From an uncultured Roseburia sp. (GTDB taxonomy: Bacteria; Bacillota; Clostridia; Lachnospirales; Lachnospiraceae), in contig UQAQ01000008.1 in NCBI GenBank assembly GCA_900539115.1, positions 30,542 to 94,541 of the forward strand: DNA of 64,000 nucleotides. Direction: 5' to 3'. The notes below the pieces were generated by a model. The model ran no database searches. It saw only the letters and a program-made list of their open reading frames with translations, and was not told the DNA's origin. The first letter of the stretch is position 1. Each line of letters starts with the position of its first letter. Both the position numbers and the translations under genes were made by a program. This document shows positions 52,885-63,048 of the stretch, piece by piece.

Positions 52885-54396
52885 ATGAATTTAAGACCTG
52901 AAGAGATAAGTTCAGTTATTAAAGATGAAATAAAAAAATATAGCACCGAGTTTGACGTTTCGGATGTCGGAACGGTCATTCAGGTGGCAGACGGAATTGC
53001 CCGTATTCATGGCTTGGAAAAAGCGATGCAGGGAGAACTTCTGGAATTTCCAAATGAGATTTACGGTATGGTGCTCAACCTTGAGGAAGACAATGTCGGA
53101 GCTGTACTTTTGGGAGATTCTTCCAATATTAACGAAGGCGATACCGTAAAGACGACGGGAAATGTCGCAACCGTTCCTGTCGGTGATGCGATGCTCGGAC
53201 GTGTTGTCAATGCGTTGGGACAGCCGATCGACGGCAAAGGACCGATCCATACCGACAAGACACGACCGGTAGAGCGTGTGGCAAGTGGTGTTATTTCACG
53301 TAAATCCGTAGATACGCCGCTTCAGACAGGTATCAAGGCAATTGACTCCATGGTTCCGATCGGACGAGGACAGCGTGAGTTGATCATCGGTGACCGTCAG
53401 ACCGGTAAAACTGCGATTGCGATTGATACGATCCTGAATCAGAAAGACCAGGATGTACTTTGTATTTATGTTGCCATCGGACAGAAAGCGTCCACAGTGG
53501 CAAATATTGTAAAAACATTGGAAGACAACGGTGCATTGGATTATACTACAGTCGTAGCTTCTACGGCGAGTGAACTGGCACCACTTCAGTATATTGCTCC
53601 GTATGCCGGATGTGCGATCGGAGAAGAATGGATGGAACAGGGAAAAGACGTTCTCATCGTATACGATGATTTGAGCAAGCATGCTGCGGCTTACCGTACC
53701 CTGTCACTGCTCCTTCGTCGTCCACCTGGACGTGAGGCTTATCCGGGAGACGTATTCTACCTGCATTCCCGCCTTCTCGAGCGTGCAGCGAGACTTTCGG
53801 ACAAACTCGGCGGTGGATCATTGACGGCTCTGCCGATCATTGAGACGCAGGCCGGTGACGTGTCGGCATATATCCCGACAAACGTAATTTCTATCACAGA
53901 TGGACAGATTTACCTGGAGACAGAGATGTTTAATTCCGGTTTCCGCCCGGCGGTCAATCCGGGACTTAGTGTATCGCGTGTCGGTGGTTCGGCGCAGATC
54001 AAGGCGATGAAGAAGATCGCCGGTTCAATCCGTATCGACCTTGCACAGTACCGCGAGCTGGCAGCATTTTCCCAGTTTGGTTCGGATCTGGATGCCGATA
54101 CGAAAGAGAAGCTGGATCAGGGTGAAAGAATCCGTGAAGTGCTGAAACAGGGTCAGTATGTACCACAGCCGGTTTGGTATCAGGTTATCATTATTTATGC
54201 GGCAACGAAGAAATATCTGCTTGATATTCCGGTAGAAGATGTATTGGATTTCGAAAAAGGACTGTTTGCCTTTATCGATACCAAATATCCGGAGATTCCG
54301 GCTTCGATCCGTGATACCAAAGTGCTTAGTGATGAAATGGAACAAAAGCTGATTCAGGCAATTGAAGAGTATAAAAAACAGTTTCTTCAAGCGTGA
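52885..54396 (+). CDS. atpA: F1F0 ATP synthase subunit alpha
   Basis: This 503-residue non-catalytic nucleotide-binding subunit of F1 has Walker [12 protein letters not shown] and the signature [17 protein letters not shown] near its C-terminal third. ATG 52885 is chosen over an in-frame TTG at 52876 because the resulting [16 protein letters not shown] aligns with the start of other alpha subunits. Length is normal. Confidence 0.96.
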   Translation: MNLRPEEISSVIKDEIKKYSTEFDVSDVGTVIQVADGIARIHGLEKAMQGELLEFPNEIYGMVLNLEEDNVGAVLLGDSSNINEGDTVKTTGNVATVPVGDAMLGRVVNALGQPIDGKGPIHTDKTRPVERVASGVISRKSVDTPLQTGIKAIDSMVPIGRGQRELIIGDRQTGKTAIAIDTILNQKDQDVLCIYVAIGQKASTVANIVKTLEDNGALDYTTVVASTASELAPLQYIAPYAGCAIGEEWMEQGKDVLIVYDDLSKHAAAYRTLSLLLRRPPGREAYPGDVFYLHSRLLERAARLSDKLGGGSLTALPIIETQAGDVSAYIPTNVISITDGQIYLETEMFNSGFRPAVNPGLSVSRVGGSAQIKAMKKIAGSIRIDLAQYRELAAFSQFGSDLDADTKEKLDQGERIREVLKQGQYVPQPVWYQVIIIYAATKKYLLDIPVEDVLDFEKGLFAFIDTKYPEIPASIRDTKVLSDEMEQKLIQAIEEYKKQFLQA

Positions 54397-54415
54397 AAGG
54401 TGAGGTGATTGAAAA

Positions 54416-55297
54416 ATGGCCTCAATGAGAGATATAAAACGGCGACGCGAGAGTATTCAGAGTACGTCTCAGATCACCAAGGCGATGAAGCTGGTTTCGA
54501 CCGTAAAATTGCAGCATGCCAAAGGAAGAGCCGAGGAGACAAAACCATATTTTGACAAAATGTATGAGACGGTTTCCGGGATGCTTGCCAAATCGCAGAA
54601 TCTCAACCATCCTCTTTTGACAGAGAAAACCGGAGGTTCCGGGAAAAAAGGTGTGATTATGATCACCTCAAACCGTGGACTTGCCGGCGGGTACAATTCC
54701 AATGTCGTGAAATTGATCACAAAGGGTGATTTTACGAAGGAAGATACCATTATTTTTCCGGTCGGACGAAAAGGTTTGGAGACGATGCAGCGAAATGGCT
54801 ATACCTGCCGTGGCGATTATTCGGAAGTGATGAATAATCCGCTGTTTGGCGATGCTGTTTCGATCGGAAAGACAGCGATGGCAGCGATGGAAAGCGGCGA
54901 GATCGATGAGATCTATCTTGCTTACACCGTATTTAAGAATACGGTAACACAAGTGCCTACGCTGATTAAAATGCTTCCTTTTTCGCAGGAGGATATCGAG
55001 ACGATGGCGGCAAATGACGAGCCGGAGACGACATCCGGCGCACTCATGAATTATGAGCCGACAGAAGAAGAGGCACTCGGCTACATCATTCCGATGTATA
55101 TGAACAGCCTGATCTTTGGTGCTCTGGTCGAGGCGGTTGCCAGTGAAAATGGTGCGCGTATGCAGGCAATGGATTCTGCGACGAGCAACGCAGAGGAAAT
55201 GATTGATACACTCGGTCTGCAGTACAACCGCGCAAGACAGTCCGCGATCACACAGGAATTGACGGAGATTGTAGCGGGTGCATCCGCGATCGAGTAA
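54416..55297 (+). CDS. atpG: F1F0 ATP synthase subunit gamma
   Basis: This 293-residue central stalk subunit rotates inside the alpha/beta hexamer. N- and C-terminal helices form the coiled coil: MASMRDIKRRRESIQSTSQI with KAMKLVSTVKLQ at the start, and NAEEMIDTLGLQYNRARQSA with ITQELTEIVAGA at the end. GGTGAGGTG lies upstream of the ATG. Confidence 0.95.
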   Translation: MASMRDIKRRRESIQSTSQITKAMKLVSTVKLQHAKGRAEETKPYFDKMYETVSGMLAKSQNLNHPLLTEKTGGSGKKGVIMITSNRGLAGGYNSNVVKLITKGDFTKEDTIIFPVGRKGLETMQRNGYTCRGDYSEVMNNPLFGDAVSIGKTAMAAMESGEIDEIYLAYTVFKNTVTQVPTLIKMLPFSQEDIETMAANDEPETTSGALMNYEPTEEEALGYIIPMYMNSLIFGALVEAVASENGARMQAMDSATSNAEEMIDTLGLQYNRARQSAITQELTEIVAGASAIE

Positions 55298-55304
55298 CGA
55301 ATAA

Positions 55305-56741
<1,437 letters not shown>

Positions 56742-56763
56742 CGAGAGCGGATTGGAGATGGCT

Positions 56764-57186
56764 ATGGCGGATATGAAAAAATTCCAATTAGAGGTAATTT
56801 CTCCGGAGCGTGTATTTTATACCGGAGAGGTCGAAATGGTGGAATTGACGACGACAGAGGGAGACATCGGTGTGTATGCCGACCATATCCCATTGACGAC
56901 GATCGTGGCTCCGGGTGTTTTGACGATTACCGAAAATTCTGAGGATGATGTGATTCGGGAAGCCGCTGTCTTAGAGGGCTTTTTGGAGATCCTCCCGGAC
57001 AAAGTAACCATTCTCGCGCAGTCGTGTGAATGGCCGGAGGAGATTGATATGAAACGTGCGCTGGAAGCGAAGGCGCGCGCTGAGCGAAGGATCAAGAGTC
57101 TGGATGCTCACGTCAATATGCGACGTGCTGAACTGGCACTCCGCAAATCTCTTGTACGAATCAATCTGGCAGAACAGAAGAAATAG
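56764..57186 (+). CDS. atpC: F1F0 ATP synthase subunit epsilon
   Basis: This 140-residue rotor subunit and F1 inhibitor has an N-terminal beta-sandwich (MADMKKFQLEVISPERVFYT to GFLEILPDKVTILAQSCEWP) and a C-terminal two-helix domain. ATG 56764 has TTGGAG six nt upstream; the frame is open to 56704 but those codons lie in atpD. A bidirectional terminator ends the operon. Confidence 0.94.
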   Translation: MADMKKFQLEVISPERVFYTGEVEMVELTTTEGDIGVYADHIPLTTIVAPGVLTITENSEDDVIREAAVLEGFLEILPDKVTILAQSCEWPEEIDMKRALEAKARAERRIKSLDAHVNMRRAELALRKSLVRINLAEQKK

Positions 57187-57226
57187 AAACGATTTGGGAC
57201 GAATGCGGAATCGTTAAAAAAATAAA

Positions 57227-57275
57227 TCCTCCCGGAGGTTTCAATGCGAAGCCTTTCGGGAGGACTTTTTTATTT
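57227..57275. terminator. Bidirectional terminator ending the atp operon
   Basis: TCCTCCCGGAGG (57227-57238) pairs with CCTTTCGGGAGGA (57252-57264), about 12 pairs with two G-U, followed by CTTTTTTATTT on + and by an A/T-rich run on the minus side. It serves both atpC and the convergent DUF3237-like gene. Confidence 0.9.
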
Positions 57276-57283
57276 ATGGTTAT

Positions 57284-57664
57284 TTACTTTGAAAAAATCT
57301 CAATCTGTACTCCATTTTCAACAATTGTCAACTCGCCGCGCAGCTCCGCTTCATTTAGCCAGCGGAGATTCTCGCTGTCGGTTAAGATGTGTGGTGTTGT
57401 GATGTTACAATTTTGTATTGCATCATTAGAAATATACATTTTGCAATTATCGCCGGAATTATCTTTGCCTTCCAGCATATACCTGGCAGAAAGAGTCCCT
57501 TTCTCCGGTACATTGATTTGTGTGTCGACTCCGCCCGGGAGAATGGTTCCGTTAAAATATTCTCCCTCAGCGGTTCCGTCAAAGAGAACCTGGGTTACAG
57601 TTTTTTTCGATGTGGAGACTCGCTGCATCCCTGTAATATTTACATTTATGGTCATAATTTTCAT
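57284..57664 (-). CDS. DUF3237-like protein
   Basis: This 126-residue cytosolic beta-barrel-type protein of unknown function has FDGTAEGEYFNGTILPGGVD, a pattern of the DUF3237 family (G.F.G.V.PGG.D). AAAGGAG lies 9 nt before the ATG. It is downstream of the alcohol dehydrogenase on the same strand with a terminator between, so it may have its own promoter. No catalytic role can be assigned. Confidence 0.72.
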   Translation of the reverse strand: MKIMTINVNITGMQRVSTSKKTVTQVLFDGTAEGEYFNGTILPGGVDTQINVPEKGTLSARYMLEGKDNSGDNCKMYISNDAIQNCNITTPHILTDSENLRWLNEAELRGELTIVENGVQIEIFSK

Positions 57665-57682
57665 GGCTTGAATTTCTCCTTT

Positions 57683-57719
57683 AAAAAGAACTCACGGCAT
57701 AAGCTATGTGCTTATGCCG
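57683..57719 (-). terminator. Terminator of the alcohol dehydrogenase gene
   Basis: CGGCATAAGC (57695-57704) and GCTTATGCCG (57710-57719) form a perfect 10-bp stem; on the minus strand it is followed by TGAGTTCTTTTT. Confidence 0.8.
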
Positions 57720-57748
57720 GAGTCCCTCATGTAATACTGTTTTCTGTA

Positions 57749-57765
57749 GTAACTATTCAGGTTAC
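57749..57765. repeat. Second copy of the GTAACTATTCAG element
   Basis: GTAACTATTCAG (57749-57760) followed by GTTAC repeats the left arm of the palindrome at 17487. Here the right arm is only GTTAC, so the element is shortened. Confidence 0.45.
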
Positions 57766-57774
57766 TTTCTATAA

Positions 57775-58992
57775 TCAGAAATCTACTTCCGTATCATAGT
57801 AGCAGCATTTCAACAATTTTTCCATTTCTTCCTGGCTTGGCTGTCTTGGGTTTGAGCCTGTGCAGGCATCCAGGATTGCGTTGGCTGCAATTTCCGGAAG
57901 TCTCTCTAAAAATACTTCTTCCGGCACAAAGCCATTTTCAGTTGGATAACTGTCTGCGCCGTAGTTTTTGATGCAATGTGGAATGTTCAGATCGTCGTTC
58001 ATCTTGCGCAGATATGCGATCAGATTTGCCACTTTTTCATCGGCAGAAGTACCGCCGAGTCCCATGAAATCAGCGATATAGCAGTAACGCTCTTTCGCGG
58101 TTTCGTCTTTGGCGTTAAAGGCAATTACCTTTGGAAGATACATGGCATTGGCGGCACCATGGATAATATGTGCGCCATAATCGGCGAAAGCAGCTCCGGT
58201 TTTATGAGCCATCGAGTGTACGATTCCAAGCAAGGCATTGCTGAATGCCATACCGGCGAGACATTGCGCATTGTGCATCGAATCACGTTTTACCATGTCG
58301 CCATTGTAAGAATCTACCAAATCGTTTTGGATCATTTTTATCGCATGAAGGGCAAGCGGATCCGTGAAATCGCAGTTTGCGGTAGAAACATAAGCTTCAA
58401 TCGCATGTGTCATTGCATCCATACCGGTGTGAGCGACAAGTTTCTGCGGCATCGTCTCGGCAAGGTCAGGGTCTACGATAGCAACATCCGGCGTAATCTC
58501 AAAGTCAGCGATCGGATATTTGATTCCTTTTTCATAATCGGTAATGATTGAGAATGCCGTCACTTCGGTAGCCGTACCGGAAGTGGAAGAGATAGCGCAA
58601 AAATGTGCTTTATTTCTCAACGCAGGGATACCAAATACTTTACACATATCTTCGAAAGTGATGCCCGGATATTCGTATTTGATCCACATTGCTTTGGCAG
58701 CATCGATCGGAGAACCGCCGCCCATCGCTACGATCCAGTCCGGCTCAAATTCCTGCATGACAGCGGCACCTTTCATCACGGTTTCCACCGATGGATCCGG
58801 CTCAATGCCCTCGAACAATTTTACTTCCATGCCGGCTTCTTTCAGATACTGCTCGGCTTTGTCAAGAAATCCGAAACGTTTCATCGAACCACCGCCGACG
58901 CAGATGATCGCTTTCTTTCCTTTAAATGTTTTCAGCGCTTCCAGCGCACCTTTTCCATGATACAAATCTCTAGGTAATGTAAATCTAGCCAT
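57775..58992 (-). CDS. Iron-containing (group III) alcohol dehydrogenase
   Basis: This 405-residue NAD(P)H-linked enzyme probably reduces butyraldehyde or acetaldehyde to the alcohol, or runs in reverse. The nucleotide site is MGGGSPIDAAKAMWI; iron ligands are an Asp in the Asp-rich stretch (IVDPDLAETM, or the following VAHTGMDAM), then His residues in AMTHAIEAYVS, GIVHSMAHKTGA and HGAANAMYLP. The NAD/NADP choice cannot be read with certainty. It belongs to the butanol-dehydrogenase-like clade by length and motifs. GGAGG precedes the ATG; the gene is monocistronic. Confidence 0.92.
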   Translation of the reverse strand: MARFTLPRDLYHGKGALEALKTFKGKKAIICVGGGSMKRFGFLDKAEQYLKEAGMEVKLFEGIEPDPSVETVMKGAAVMQEFEPDWIVAMGGGSPIDAAKAMWIKYEYPGITFEDMCKVFGIPALRNKAHFCAISSTSGTATEVTAFSIITDYEKGIKYPIADFEITPDVAIVDPDLAETMPQKLVAHTGMDAMTHAIEAYVSTANCDFTDPLALHAIKMIQNDLVDSYNGDMVKRDSMHNAQCLAGMAFSNALLGIVHSMAHKTGAAFADYGAHIIHGAANAMYLPKVIAFNAKDETAKERYCYIADFMGLGGTSADEKVANLIAYLRKMNDDLNIPHCIKNYGADSYPTENGFVPEEVFLERLPEIAANAILDACTGSNPRQPSQEEMEKLLKCCYYDTEVDF

Positions 58993-59055
58993 AATAGTTA
59001 ACCCTCCTTAATGTACTCATCGGGGAATGTCACCCCGACGTCCTAACTTATCTCC

Positions 59056-59085
59056 ATTATACCATATGCCGCGGAAAATGAAACA
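59056..59085 (-). promoter_or_regulatory. Possible promoter of the alcohol dehydrogenase
   Basis: On the minus strand TATAAT (complement of 59056-59061) follows a loose -35, TTGTTT, about 19 bp upstream. The -10 is good and the -35 weak. Confidence 0.45.
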
Positions 59086-59213
59086 AGACTATTTTGTGGT
59101 TTATAGCAGAATTTTGATGGGGTTTTGGGGAGAATTGTGAAGTGACAGAATGCGGGAATGTGGGGGAAAGGTGCATTGGAGAAAGGTCAGTCGGAAGGGA
59201 CGCTGGAGGGGAA

Positions 59214-59422
59214 TTACGGTCAAAAGGGCATATTTTCCCCTAAAAAGACCGTAAAAACTGGAAAATGCTGTAAAAAGAAAAAAGTCGTAAGAGAAGATTA
59301 CGGTCAAAAAGACAGATTTCCATCTAAAAAGACCGTAAAAACTGGAAAATCTTGCAAAGATTTAAAAAGAAGCTAAGAAAATTACGGTCAAATTGAATAC
59401 AAAACACAAATTTTGACCGTAA
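59214..59422. repeat. Three palindromes at an exact 84-bp period
   Basis: TTACGGTC ... GACCGTAA occurs three times: 59214-59254, 59298-59338 and 59382-59422. Left arms start 84 bp apart each time. Copies 1 and 2 also share TAAAAAGACCGTAAAAACTG and GAAAAT beyond the palindrome, while copy 3 has a different interior (loop AAATTGAATACAAAACACAAATTTT). The stretch 58993-59213 before it holds only the alcohol dehydrogenase leader and unassigned sequence. A short in-frame reading of the array exists but looks like a by-product. Confidence 0.85.
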
Positions 59423-59521
59423 TGAAGTAAAATGTTGGAAAAATTTCGGGGCGGCGCAAAAAAAAGAAGGGTTACCAGAAGGTGAATACAAGACAACGTC
59501 ATTTACGCAAAAAGTTTCCTC

Positions 59522-59571
59522 TTGACAAAGCACTTCGCTAGGTATACAATTGTTGATAACAAATGTATACC
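59522..59571 (+). promoter_or_regulatory. Promoter and BlaI-type operator of the blaI-M56 operon
   Basis: TTGACA (59522-59527) and TACAAT (59545-59550) with a 17-bp spacer. The -10 is buried in an inverted repeat, GGTATACAATTGTT (59541-59554) and AACAAATGTATACC (59558-59571), 13 of 14 bases matched, with TACA/TGTA cores as in BlaI/MecI operators. This predicts autorepression by the adjacent BlaI-family protein. Confidence 0.85.
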
Positions 59572-59591
59572 TGATGAAAGGATGATAACTT

Positions 59592-59975
59592 ATGGAAAAG
59601 ATTCACTTGTCGAATGCAGAATGGGAGATCATGAATATCCTCTGGAAATTTCCCGAAGCGACGATAACACAGATTGTAGCGGAGTTAAATAAAAAGAAAT
59701 TCTGGGATAAGCATACGGTAATCACGCTCCTAAGCCGCATGGAGAAAAAGGGGGCGGTCGAGTACCACAGAAATGGCAGGGCAAAAGAATATTATTCGAT
59801 CATTTCGCAGAAAGAAACGGTGCTGGAGGAAACGGAGCAGTTTTTGGACCGGGTGTATGAAGGAAGCCTGAGTTTGCTTGTGAACTCATTTTTGAGCAGT
59901 AAAAAGGTCAGCAGAGACGAACTGGATGATCTTTATGAGATTCTTCAAAAGGCGGAAAGAGAGGGAGACAAATGA
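59592..59975 (+). CDS. BlaI/MecI/CopY-family transcriptional repressor
   Basis: This 127-residue winged-helix repressor has LSNAEWEIMNILWKFPEATI, VITLLSRMEKKGAVEYHR and a C-terminal dimerisation helix. Family members are inactivated by proteolysis triggered by the M56 sensor. It is the first gene of the operon with a matching operator at 59541-59571, and it overlaps the sensor gene by an ATGA. No beta-lactamase is visible nearby, so its target genes are unknown. Confidence 0.92.
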   Translation: MEKIHLSNAEWEIMNILWKFPEATITQIVAELNKKKFWDKHTVITLLSRMEKKGAVEYHRNGRAKEYYSIISQKETVLEETEQFLDRVYEGSLSLLVNSFLSSKKVSRDELDDLYEILQKAEREGDK

Positions 59976-61195
59976 CGATGATCCTTTTGGAATCCAGTCT
60001 GATGATCATATTCATGCTGGTTTTCCGCAAGTTGTGCCGGAATGTACTCTCACCCCGTATCGTATACGAACTGTGGCTTTTCACAGCATTCCGCTTGCTG
60101 CCGATAGAATGTCTATTTGGACGTGATATTCACATGCTTTCGCTCAATGCGTTTTCCCGTTTTTTTGGAAAAATTCCGTTTTTGCGGGACATCTGGTTTG
60201 AGTTTTCGATGGTTCGGATCCCGTGGTATCTTCTTGTAATATGGGTACTGGGAAGTGTCGCTGTTTTTTTATATCAACATTTTATCAATTTCAAATTTGA
60301 AAAATTTTTGTATGAAAACAGAGTGCAGATTGAGGATGAAAATGTTCCGTTTTCCCTGTATTATGTGCCGGATCTTCGCTCTTCGTGCGTGTTTAAGGTG
60401 AAGGGGAGAACAGGAATTTATCTGATGCCGGAGATTCTTGATCAGCCGGACATTTACCGGACAATTTTGCAGCATGAAATGTGTCATATCCGTGCAAAAG
60501 ATCTTTTCTGGGCAAAACTGCGAATGATTTTTATCGCTATTTACTGGTTCAATCCGCTCGTATATATCGCGGCAGTTTTGTCGAAAGAAGACTGTGAAAT
60601 GGCGTGTGACGACCGCGCCGCTGCGGCGTTACAGATGAAGAAAACAGAGTACGGAAAAATATTATTAGATGCCGTAATTGTTGACAAAATCCGAACAAAA
60701 GAAGATGTATTTTGTACGGCAACAATGATGGTTTCTTCGAAAAATGCACTGCGTGTCCGAGTTAAACGTCTGGCAGGAAAAGAACCCCGTAAAGCTGTCT
60801 CTGTTTTTGCTTGTTCTGCGTTTGTATCAGGTTGTATTTTACTAGGGTTTCTCAGTAACACAAATACCATTGCAAGAACGCCGGAACAGACGATAAGACA
60901 GTATGTTTACTATTCTAATACAGATTGTCAGGCAGGAATGATGGAGTTGTCTTTGTATGAAAAATGGGACTATTTATTTCCGAATGCATTGGATGGAAAA
61001 ATTGTTACCATAAAGAAAATTCAGGGAAATGACGCGGCAAGTCATTTGCAGAATGTTTCGACGGATATTTCCAGGAAAAAGGAATGGTATGAGGTGGAAA
61101 TGGAAGTGCAATACGAGGAAATGATGCGGAGAGAAAAACACATTGTGGCATTGACGAAAGAAGATGGGGGCGAATGGATGGTAGACTGGCGGTAG
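59972..61195 (+). CDS. M56 (BlaR1-like) membrane metallopeptidase sensor
   Basis: This 407-residue protein has N-terminal TM helices (about 4-20 and 84-103), a cytoplasmic zinc-protease domain with His168-Glu-Met-Cys-His172 and a distal Glu in EDCEMACDDRAA, two further TM segments (one near 185-205, one about 276-292, VSVFACSAFVSGCILLGFL), and a 110-residue extracellular C-terminus. That domain is not a penicillin-binding sensor; it resembles small DUF4829-like domains (EQTIRQYVYYSN to WYEVEMEV). The stimulus is therefore probably not a beta-lactam. It overlaps the blaI-type gene. Confidence 0.88.
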   Translation: MTMILLESSLMIIFMLVFRKLCRNVLSPRIVYELWLFTAFRLLPIECLFGRDIHMLSLNAFSRFFGKIPFLRDIWFEFSMVRIPWYLLVIWVLGSVAVFLYQHFINFKFEKFLYENRVQIEDENVPFSLYYVPDLRSSCVFKVKGRTGIYLMPEILDQPDIYRTILQHEMCHIRAKDLFWAKLRMIFIAIYWFNPLVYIAAVLSKEDCEMACDDRAAAALQMKKTEYGKILLDAVIVDKIRTKEDVFCTATMMVSSKNALRVRVKRLAGKEPRKAVSVFACSAFVSGCILLGFLSNTNTIARTPEQTIRQYVYYSNTDCQAGMMELSLYEKWDYLFPNALDGKIVTIKKIQGNDAASHLQNVSTDISRKKEWYEVEMEVQYEEMMRREKHIVALTKEDGGEWMVDWR

Positions 61196-61312
61196 AGATT
61201 CTATTTAGAGTTCTGCCGGGAGATGAGGCAGGTATCAGGACGAGGATAAGATAGTTTCCAAACTGGCATTGCCTAATCGGAAATTTAGTAGAAACAAACG
61301 GCTTAGTATAGT

Positions 61313-61318
61313 TATAAT
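61313..61318 (+). promoter_or_regulatory. Likely -10 box of the surface-protein gene
   Basis: TATAAT at 61313-61318, 26 bp before the ATG, in a gap where no good -35 can be picked. AAGGAGGG precedes the start. Confidence 0.4.
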
Positions 61319-61344
61319 GTATAGAAAAACGAAGGAGGGATCCT

Positions 61345-63030
61345 ATGAGTAAAAAATATATAACAGGGTGCATGCTGAGCCTGATGATAGTGATCGGACT
61401 GGTTGTTGGAACTCTGCCACGGACAGCTGCTGCAGAAGAATCACAGGTACAGGATTCAGGAGCGGAACATGTGTTGAAAGAGGAAAATAACTGGGATATT
61501 AAAGACGAGTTGATTATGCCTGGAGAGTCATTTTATACAAAACCGAAATATGAATTTTCGTATGAAAAATTACAGGCCGGAGTGGAGCATTTTACTGCGT
61601 GGCCAAGATATCTTCATGCGGCAATTACATTAAATAAGCCAGATGGGGATGAAAATGGAAAAGTGTGGTGGCGTACGGATACCTTGGTAAGGAGTACGGT
61701 CGATACATCGAAAGTTGTTTCTTGTGGCAGTAATTCGTATAATGTGATAAAGATGGCTTATGACAGGGGCGATTTGTCGGCACTTCAAGGCGATGAAACA
61801 TGTAAAGATACTTTACAGGCCGCACTAAAAGGGCAAACGACAGCAAATGTAGGATACCAAAATAATACAGGCCTTCCGATGGTTTTAGAGCAGGTCCGCG
61901 GGGGATCTACGATGGACGAAGGAACAGTTTATGGAGGCAAGTATGGAGATGATTTGCTCGTAGATGCGTGGTCTACGCACAATTGGGGCTGCGTCATTCG
62001 TTTTTATGAACCTTATTATACGTTGTCTTATGAGTTTGATGGAGCAGACGGAGAATTTACCGATGAAGAAAAAAGGGCATTGCCGGATCGGTATTATATT
62101 CAGCGAGAAAAGCAGGAATTTAATCTGAAAAATCCGGTGCGTGCCGGACATCATTTTGTTGAATGGCAGGGTGGACTTGTTGGTGCCGCTGATGTAAGTC
62201 AGTCAAAAGAGAGTACGATATTATCGTTTGACTGGGCGCACAATTTGTATGGGTCAGGTATGGGAATCGGCGACCAGACTGTGCGGGCATGTTTTGAAAA
62301 AGGGCAAACGGTTACATTCCATCCAAACGGAGGGACTTTGAAAAGCACAGATTCTGCTGTTCGTGAAATTGATGTAACAGAGGCTGAAAATGATTTGTTT
62401 TTTGATATTAGCGAATGCGTTCCTGTACGTGATGGGTATCGTTTTGCGGGCTGGTGTACCTATTCCGATGCTGAGGATACCAGTTTAATTAAAAATACAA
62501 AAGATTCCACATGGATCAGCGACTGGGTGTTAGATGCCTTTCATGGATTACATGCTGACGAATATGACATTCATTTATATGCAAAGTGGGAAAAAGAAGT
62601 CGTTTCCAATAATGAACAAAAAACACAGGAAAATGTTCAGAAGGAAGAAAAAACGAAAGAAGAAGTAAAAACACCTCAAATCGTTCCGGTACAGGTTAGT
62701 GAAACGGTGAAAAAGACAGATATTGTTAAGCCAAAAGGAACGAAAATCGTAAAACTGAAAGCAGGGAAGAAAAAAATCACTGTAAAATGGAAAAAACTAG
62801 GAGGAGATATAGCCGGTTATCAGATACAATACAGCCTATCTTCTAAGTTTAAAAAAGTCAAAACAGTTACGGTATCAAATAAAAAAACAGTACGTAAACA
62901 GATTAACAAACTAAAGTCAAAGAGAAAATATTATGTAAAAATCAGAACATATCGGATTGTTAACGACAAGGAAAACTCCACAAAGAGTTATTCTTCATGG
63001 AGTAAAATACGTTCTGTAAAAGTAAAGTAA
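61345..63030 (+). CDS. Secreted surface protein with InlB/Listeria-type repeats and Fn3-like C-terminus
   Basis: This 561-residue protein has a signal peptide (1-30, ending TAAAEE), a unique N-terminal region (40-225), two Flg_new/InlB-B-like beta-grasp modules (about 231-285, TLSYEFDGADG to EWQGG; and 315-415, VTFHPNGGTL to IHLYAKWEKE), a charged Lys/Glu linker and a C-terminal Fn3-like domain (about 465-561; KKITVKWKKLGGDIAGYQIQ). No LPXTG is seen, so anchoring is unclear. This domain set is common in Lachnospiraceae surface proteins; a binding role is inferred. Confidence 0.82.
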   Translation: MSKKYITGCMLSLMIVIGLVVGTLPRTAAAEESQVQDSGAEHVLKEENNWDIKDELIMPGESFYTKPKYEFSYEKLQAGVEHFTAWPRYLHAAITLNKPDGDENGKVWWRTDTLVRSTVDTSKVVSCGSNSYNVIKMAYDRGDLSALQGDETCKDTLQAALKGQTTANVGYQNNTGLPMVLEQVRGGSTMDEGTVYGGKYGDDLLVDAWSTHNWGCVIRFYEPYYTLSYEFDGADGEFTDEEKRALPDRYYIQREKQEFNLKNPVRAGHHFVEWQGGLVGAADVSQSKESTILSFDWAHNLYGSGMGIGDQTVRACFEKGQTVTFHPNGGTLKSTDSAVREIDVTEAENDLFFDISECVPVRDGYRFAGWCTYSDAEDTSLIKNTKDSTWISDWVLDAFHGLHADEYDIHLYAKWEKEVVSNNEQKTQENVQKEEKTKEEVKTPQIVPVQVSETVKKTDIVKPKGTKIVKLKAGKKKITVKWKKLGGDIAGYQIQYSLSSKFKKVKTVTVSNKKTVRKQINKLKSKRKYYVKIRTYRIVNDKENSTKSYSSWSKIRSVKVK

Positions 63031-63048
63031 CCGCCAGAAACAGAGGGG

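Noticed and set aside
59158..59376. 72-residue frame across the 84-bp repeat array, with a repeated Lys-rich peptide
   Set aside because: The repeats explain the peptide periodicity, there is no ribosome site, and the third unit falls outside it. Not annotated as a gene, although it could be tested.
59214..59422. CRISPR array
   Set aside because: There are only three palindromic units, the interiors of two are nearly the same, and there are no cas genes; the pattern is tandem repetition and not repeat-spacer.
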